Origin: an uncultured Bacteroidia bacterium
GTDB taxonomy: Bacteria > Bacteroidota > Bacteroidia > Bacteroidales > UBA932
Length of the DNA stretch: 64,000 nucleotides
NCBI GenBank assembly: GCA_902780935.1
Contig: CACZHP010000003.1
Location: forward strand, 1 to 64,000
Direction: 5' to 3'
How positions within the stretch are numbered: the first letter of the stretch is position 1; every line of letters starts with the position of its first letter. The notes below the pieces were generated by a model. That model ran no database searches, was not told the origin of the DNA, and saw only the letters and a list, made by a program, of their open reading frames with translations. Both the position numbers and the translations under genes were made by a program. Below, one piece after another: positions 59,852 to 64,000 of the stretch.

Positions 59852-62020
59852 TTATTTCCCGTCATTCCATCTCATCCTTTTGCCGAAGAGATAGTATTTC
59901 TGGTCGCCGAACCAGAGGATCCCGGAGCGTCCCTGAGATGTGTAACTGGTATAGAGCGAGTTCCCGGAATCCCGCCTGGAGAATAATCCCGCATCCTTGA
60001 ACCAGATGGGCTGGTGGGCACCAGGGACGAACTCCCCGTCCAGCTTATAAACAGGCCCCCGGTTCTGGTAAGCGGTCAGGCCGTTGAAGTCGAATGTGTT
60101 GTGGACCAGCAGGAAATATTTCCCGCTCCTGGCCTCGGGGCCGGCATAATCGTAGATTGGGCATGGTGAGCATGGCTGGAGGATGGCCTCTCCGTCGTCT
60201 TTGTAGCGGAGTATCTCCGGTCTGGACCAAGTCTTTCCATCATCGGAGCTGACAGACCAGATGGGGTGGCCGATGGTGGTGCGCATCACGGCGAAAAGCC
60301 GCCCGTCCGGAAGACCGGTGACGCAAGCCTCTTCAACTTTGCGCCCATCTCTGGAGGAATAATCATGGTCGTTCTCAACCTTTGACGCATCGAAAGAATC
60401 GTCGTCGGTGTTGAAGAAAGAGATGCGTATGTCCCTGACCTTGGGATCGTCGTCGATGTTGTCATATTGCCAGAACTCCACGCGGCTGATGCCATCGGTC
60501 CCGTATCGGGAACACCCGGCGATGTATCGGCCGTCCTTACCCAGGCGCAGCGGCCGTTGCCATATACACCATGTCGGAGGGACCGAAAGGTCTTCCGGAT
60601 CGGCTTTGAACCGTTTGGGGAACGGGACCATCTCCGGCTCGCTCCATGTCTTGCCCCCGTCGTCGGAATATCTCCCGTACATGAGTCCGCAAAGGTGTTT
60701 TTTCACAGTTGTCTCCTGGTTCCAGAGACAGTACAGCCGTCCGCTTTTGCTGATCATGGGTTGCTGCCATGCTGCCACGGGAGCGGGTTTGTCCAATGAC
60801 GGCGAACCGGCTATCATGACCGGTTCCGTCCAAGTCTTGCCTCCGTCAGCGCTGCTGGCGTGGACGACTTTCTCATTGTCTGCGGCCTCGTACGCCCCCT
60901 GGGTCCAGAAGGCGTGGAGCAGTCCGCGGCCCTTGTCCTCGAGGACATGGAAGTGGTCGTTGAATGAGTCCTCGCCTCCCCGGGCCGTTTTGGGAATATA
61001 GACGATGTGGTCATGAGGGATCACATCGATGTTCGTCTCGGGATAGAGGTAGTGCCAGTAGAAGTGCCCCGGCCAGCGCTCCCGGAAGCCGATCGTCTCC
61101 CTGAAGTGCCTGTCCAGAGCCATCGTGGCGTTATTGTAGCGGTGGCAGGAGTCCGGGGACTTTGTGAATATCGTCCATTGGTTGTGGTTGGCCGCATCCT
61201 GCCCCGGGAGCCCTACCCAGATGACGGTGCCTTTTTCGGGTGGATATGCAGGGTTGAGGGTGAATATGGTTGTCAAGGCTGTCGCCTCGCTTTGGATAGG
61301 AGGCTCGGCAAGCATCTTGGACAGATCTCGGCGGTGGACTTTCTTCTCAGGCTTACTGGAGAAGGGTCTCTCCTCTTGGAGCGGATTCTCTGAATATGCC
61401 TTGGCAAAATTGAAGGCTCCATCCCGGCGGGGCTTGTACCAGCCCTTCCATCTGGCTCTTCGTACCAGCTTTTCGCTGCCCATGAAATTGTCCTTGTCAT
61501 TGAGGTCTATTTCCCCGATGTTGAAGCGGTCGGTGATCGTCATGATTTCGTCATCCGGCACCCTTTGGGCTACCCAGATCCTCCCTTTGACAATGGAGAG
61601 CACCCATCCTTCTTTCGAATCGGCTATCAGATAGGTCCTTCCGGACTCGGGACAACCATGCCTGCTGACTTCCATGCCTATGATCCGGACGGCTTCCCTT
61701 GCCGAACCTGCCTTTCGGAAAGCCTTGGTCTGGGCTTCGTAAAGAAGCGTCCCGAACTTGCCCTTTTCCTTGGAAGGAGTCTCGTTTGAGACAATACAGA
61801 CCCCTTTCTCATTGACATAACTGTCTGAGATCCGCCCCGGAAACTCGAACCATAATCCGGCGAGATTATTGTCTGAAGACGGGACATTGTAGATATTCAG
61901 CATCTTTTTAAGGCCGGGGATGTCCTCGTTGTGCCCGAGATAGACGTAGCCGTCAGTGGTCGCCTTTGATCCGGCGATGATTCCAAAACTCATAAGGGTG
62001 AAAAGGATCAAGTTGCTCAT
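59852..62020 (-). CDS. C69-peptidase-like domain fused to a sialidase-type beta-propeller
   Basis: 722-residue two-part protein. Residues about 13-345 match the C69 dipeptidase family: GSKATTDGYVYLGHNED, SRHGCPESGRTYLIADSKEGW, IWVAQRVPDDEIM, and the later GTVIWVGLPGQDAANH and NNATMALDRHFRET. Residues about 350-722 form a BNR/sialidase-like propeller with Asp boxes SADGGKTWTEP (390), SDDGGKTWSEP (452) and SDDGKTWSRP (591). The catalytic N-terminal Cys of C69 enzymes is absent: the aligned position reads MSFGIIAG, with Ser11 nearest. The N-terminus is hydrophobic but short (residues 2-16), so export is uncertain. Start 62020 fits its promoter box. Confidence 0.85.
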   Translation of the reverse strand: MSNLILFTLMSFGIIAGSKATTDGYVYLGHNEDIPGLKKMLNIYNVPSSDNNLAGLWFEFPGRISDSYVNEKGVCIVSNETPSKEKGKFGTLLYEAQTKAFRKAGSAREAVRIIGMEVSRHGCPESGRTYLIADSKEGWVLSIVKGRIWVAQRVPDDEIMTITDRFNIGEIDLNDKDNFMGSEKLVRRARWKGWYKPRRDGAFNFAKAYSENPLQEERPFSSKPEKKVHRRDLSKMLAEPPIQSEATALTTIFTLNPAYPPEKGTVIWVGLPGQDAANHNQWTIFTKSPDSCHRYNNATMALDRHFRETIGFRERWPGHFYWHYLYPETNIDVIPHDHIVYIPKTARGGEDSFNDHFHVLEDKGRGLLHAFWTQGAYEAADNEKVVHASSADGGKTWTEPVMIAGSPSLDKPAPVAAWQQPMISKSGRLYCLWNQETTVKKHLCGLMYGRYSDDGGKTWSEPEMVPFPKRFKADPEDLSVPPTWCIWQRPLRLGKDGRYIAGCSRYGTDGISRVEFWQYDNIDDDPKVRDIRISFFNTDDDSFDASKVENDHDYSSRDGRKVEEACVTGLPDGRLFAVMRTTIGHPIWSVSSDDGKTWSRPEILRYKDDGEAILQPCSPCPIYDYAGPEARSGKYFLLVHNTFDFNGLTAYQNRGPVYKLDGEFVPGAHQPIWFKDAGLFSRRDSGNSLYTSYTSQGRSGILWFGDQKYYLFGKRMRWNDGK

Positions 62021-62025
62021 ATTCC

Positions 62026-62056
62026 CAAAGATAATAACAAAAGACGGGTGGACAAT
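62026..62056 (-). promoter_or_regulatory. Promoter of the C69-sialidase gene (TTG, N20, TATCTTTG), near-leaderless
   Basis: Minus-strand TTG (62054-62056), 20-nt spacer, TATCTTTG (62026-62033, exact), then GGAAT and the ATG at 62020. The TTG sits in the loop of the efp terminator hairpin. Confidence 0.6.
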
Positions 62057-62075
62057 TCATCCACCCGTCTTTTTG
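62039..62075 (-). terminator. Rho-independent terminator downstream of efp
   Basis: AAAAAGACGGGTGGA (62039-62053), 7-nt loop, TCCACCCGTCTTTTT (62061-62075): a 15-bp stem symmetrical on both strands, with a T-run at the end for minus-strand transcripts leaving efp, whose stop is 16 bases upstream. Confidence 0.85.
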
Positions 62076-62091
62076 TCGTTGGTCGTGAAAG

Positions 62092-62658
62092 TTAGACCCT
62101 CTGACCGTAGGTGCGGTCGGAAGTGTTGACGGTGATCTTCTCGCCCTGGTTGATGAAGAGCGGAACCATCACCTTGGCGCCGGTCTCGAGAGTGACCTCC
62201 TTCAGGGCGCTGGTGGAAGCGGTGTTGCCCTTGACGGCAGGCTCGGCGTAAGTAACCTCAAGGGTCACATAGGTCGGAAGCTCGCAGGTAAGGCACCTCT
62301 CCTCGGGCTCGAGGACGAACATCATCTCAACATGCTGCCCCTCTTTCATGAGGTCGGCGTTCTCGACGACGTCGTGGGGCAGGTGGATCTGCTCGTAAGT
62401 CTCCTCGTGCATGAAGTTGAATCCGTCCTCATCGGAATAGAGGAACTGGTAGGGACGTCTCTCGACTGTGATGACGTCGATCTTCATGCCGGCGGTGAAA
62501 GTGTTCTCGAGAATCCTTCCGTTCTCGAGGTTACGGAGCTTTGTCTTGACAAAAGCGGGGCCCTTACCGGGCTTGACATGCTGGAAATAGACTACCTGGC
62601 AAGGTTTGCCATTGTAGTTGATGAACAGTCCGTTCTTAAAATCTGCAGTTGTTGCCAT
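62092..62658 (-). CDS. efp: Elongation factor P
   Basis: Helps ribosomes past polyproline stretches. 188 residues of standard EF-P: N-terminal KOW-like domain with YNGKPCQVVYFQHVKPGKGP, domain II with MHEETYEQIHLPHDVVEN, and C-terminal domain ending KITVNTSDRTYGQRV. The modifiable residue region reads KPGKGPAFV. It has a promoter at 62697-62727 and a terminator at 62039-62075, so it is a single-gene transcript. Confidence 0.97.
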   Translation of the reverse strand: MATTADFKNGLFINYNGKPCQVVYFQHVKPGKGPAFVKTKLRNLENGRILENTFTAGMKIDVITVERRPYQFLYSDEDGFNFMHEETYEQIHLPHDVVENADLMKEGQHVEMMFVLEPEERCLTCELPTYVTLEVTYAEPAVKGNTASTSALKEVTLETGAKVMVPLFINQGEKITVNTSDRTYGQRV

Positions 62659-62696
62659 ATACTGAATGAATTAAATATCAAATTGCGTCAATCATG

Positions 62697-62727
62697 CAAA
62701 TTTAACTAATTGTGCCTTTTATTGCAA
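62697..62727 (-). promoter_or_regulatory. efp promoter (TTG, N20, TAAATTTG)
   Basis: Minus-strand TTG (62725-62727; TTTG with the next base), 20-nt spacer, TAAATTTG (62697-62704, exact). Predicted leader about 32 nt before ATG 62658. Confidence 0.6.
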
Positions 62728-62755
62728 ATTTGGGTTTTACTTTCTTGGTTTAAGC

Positions 62756-63823
62756 TCAGAATGACAATGGGATGGCCCTGATGGCTTCGGCTACTTCCTC
62801 AAGGAGCCAGCGGGGGGTGGAGGTGGCGCCGCAGATTCCGACCCGGTCGTCCGGGCGGAACCATGAGGGGTCGATTTCCTCCGGGCTTGAAATATGATAG
62901 GTCCTTGTGTTCCTTGACCGGCAAAGGTCGCAGAGAACCTTACCGTTTGAGCTGGAAGCTCCTGACACAAAAATGATTATGTCGTGAGACTGGGCGAATG
63001 AAGAGAGTTCCTCATGCCTTGACGCCACTTGCGAGCAGATGGTATTGTGGACTGTCAGTCCGGCCTGAGCCTTTTCGGATAGCACGGCGCATATCTGGGA
63101 ATATTCAGTCGGGCTCTTGGTCGTCTGGGAGAATATTTCCAACGGGACGTCGGTCCTGATTGTCCCGTTCTCCAGGGCAGTGAGAAGCATCTCCATATTC
63201 TCGATCACCACCGCGTCTCCTCCGACCTGTCCCAGCAGCCCCAGCACCTCGGCGTGGCCCACCTTCCCGAACACCAGCACCTGACCTTTGGACGCTGGCG
63301 CTGCCAGCTCCGGCGGCTCGACCGCCTCGCTCCGCTCGGCCCCACCGCTCGCGTCGCTTCGCTCCGCTCCGGTCCCCCCTCTTACAGTGCCGAGGGTGGC
63401 ATGGGTCTCGCCATCCGGACTGGCAGCGCCAGCTCCTTCCGGCGGCTCGGCCAAACCGATGTTCAGCCGTGAATGCGCCTCCCGGATGCTCTGTTGGAGT
63501 TTAAGGACTACGGGACAGGTGCAGTCGATGACATTGATCCCGACCTCCCGGGCCAGCTCGTAAGTGGAAGGCGGCTCACCGTGCGCCCTAATCAGAACTG
63601 TCTCATTCTCAGGGGTTTGAATATTACGGATGTCATCTTTGCCGATCGTGACAAGCCCCTTGCGGCCGAGCCTTTCCAGCTCAGCCTCATTGTGGACTAT
63701 AGACCCGAGGGAATACAGCTTCTTTCCTGGATTCGCATCCAGGAATTCCTCCGCCTTGCTGATGGCCCTGATGACTCCGCCACAGAAGCCGGAGCGCTTG
63801 TCGATCTCGACGGAAAGAGCCAT
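62756..63823 (-). CDS. ispH: 4-hydroxy-3-methylbut-2-enyl diphosphate reductase with an internal insert
   Basis: Last step of the MEP isoprenoid pathway, an iron-sulfur enzyme. Start ATG 63823 (MALSVEIDKRSGFCGGVIRA), overlapping the cmk stop by one base. Cluster cysteines 14 (GFCGGV), 103 (CTCPVV) and 263 (NTICSQVASRH) and His81 (RAHGEPP) are intact. 355 residues, about 60 longer than usual for short IspH, because of an Ala/Gly/Glu-rich insert at about 118-178 holding GAERSDAS and flanked by two EPPE-containing repeats. The insert DNA shares a 20-mer with dnaX. Confidence 0.95.
   Translation of the reverse strand: MALSVEIDKRSGFCGGVIRAISKAEEFLDANPGKKLYSLGSIVHNEAELERLGRKGLVTIGKDDIRNIQTPENETVLIRAHGEPPSTYELAREVGINVIDCTCPVVLKLQQSIREAHSRLNIGLAEPPEGAGAASPDGETHATLGTVRGGTGAERSDASGGAERSEAVEPPELAAPASKGQVLVFGKVGHAEVLGLLGQVGGDAVVIENMEMLLTALENGTIRTDVPLEIFSQTTKSPTEYSQICAVLSEKAQAGLTVHNTICSQVASRHEELSSFAQSHDIIIFVSGASSSNGKVLCDLCRSRNTRTYHISSPEEIDPSWFRPDDRVGICGATSTPRWLLEEVAEAIRAIPLSF
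63303..63449. repeat. GC-rich repeat insert inside ispH
   Basis: In-frame insert with near-direct repeats at its ends, GCCAGCTC-CGGCGGCTCG (63303-63320) and the same with 4 extra bases (63428-63449), enclosing GCGTCGCTTCGCTCCGCTCC at 63351-63370, identical to dnaX 58576-58595. Confidence 0.7.
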
Positions 63824-64000
63824 TATTCGAGAATCCCGAACTTGCCCTGGCAGAGCCCCTGGAACCATACGGTCTCCTCGTGGAGGGTCATGTCGGAATT
63901 GTCCAGGACGTAGGCGTCGGCAGCCCTTGAGAGAGGGGAGACCTCCCTGTGGGAATCGATATAATCCCTCTCGAGAAGATTCTTCATGACCTCTTCCATG
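63823..64000 (-). CDS. cmk: Cytidylate kinase (partial, C-terminal end)
   Basis: The last 58 residues before the stop at 63823-63825 match the end of CMP kinase: ERDYIDSHREVSPLSRAADA then YVLDNSDMTLHEETVWF, corresponding to the family's RDxxDxxRxxxPL and LDTTxMT blocks. The frame is open at 64000, so the N-terminal part, including the P-loop, is outside the window. The stop codon shares one base with the ispH start (TAATG), and cmk-ispH linkage is familiar in Bacteroidetes. Confidence 0.9.
   Translation of the reverse strand, partial: MEEVMKNLLERDYIDSHREVSPLSRAADAYVLDNSDMTLHEETVWFQGLCQGKFGILE

Noticed and set aside
1-64000. CRISPR array, prophage, tRNA or rRNA genes
   Set aside because: Every gap was read; none has regularly spaced repeats, cloverleaf structures, rRNA sequence or phage structural genes.

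Overview
The window reads as chromosomal DNA of an uncultured-type Bacteroidales (Bacteroidota), moderately GC-rich. The evidence is: (i) promoter boxes of the Bacteroidetes type (TAnnTTTG at about -7, TTG at about -33) in front of many genes; (ii) the gene repertoire (FucP-type sugar MFS plus ROK kinase, SerC-SerA-DUF1015, DUF3127, tandem deoxynucleoside kinases, DUF4369-like/TlpA lipoprotein, GH127/GH29/GH109-like enzymes with lipoprotein signals); and (iii) few obvious Shine-Dalgarno sequences. No tRNA, rRNA, CRISPR array, prophage or transposase was found. Genes are packed tightly, with many 1-4 nt overlaps.

Layout. 1-4506 (-): RND-independent efflux operon (TolC, HlyD, two ABC-2 permeases, the last cut by the window edge), with a divergent AraC regulator at 4664. 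5888-10999 (+): sugar MFS, ROK sugar kinase, MBOAT acyltransferase and its SGNH-like partner. 11008-13830 (-): UvrA. 13881-18151 (+): MBL hydrolase, two deoxynucleoside kinases, GH53 galactanase lipoprotein, TlpA-like lipoprotein. 18169-23364 (-): MetG, then DnaG and DUF308. 23403 (+) PHP phosphatase; 24251-26458 (-) RecQ; 26622-27795 (+) FKBP and DUF3127. 27792-35761 (-): a compact stress-type operon (small alarmone synthetase, HD alarmone hydrolase, APH-like kinase, SpoIIE phosphatase fused to an anti-sigma-type kinase, STAS protein, K+/H+ antiporter), preceded by miaA and a pRiA4b-like gene. 35841-40694 (+): YigZ, PyrB, SerC, SerA, DUF1015. 42033-50853 (+): L-arabinose module (GH127, mutarotase, Na+ symporter, AraD, AraA, AraB). 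50855-59834 (-): dnaX, lptB, a secreted unknown, an M16 peptidase, GH29 fucosidase and two GH109-like oxidoreductases in one run. 59852-64000 (-): a C69-peptidase/sialidase fusion, efp, ispH and the end of cmk.

The most unusual observations are: the single operon joining split (p)ppGpp synthesis/hydrolysis genes to a partner-switching phosphatase/kinase/STAS set; a recurring promoter layout in which the -7 box ends 5-6 nt before the start codon, implying leaderless mRNAs; short REP-like repeats read in frame inside dnaX and ispH and one copy abutting the araD start codon; and the C69/sialidase fusion whose expected nucleophile cysteine is not present.
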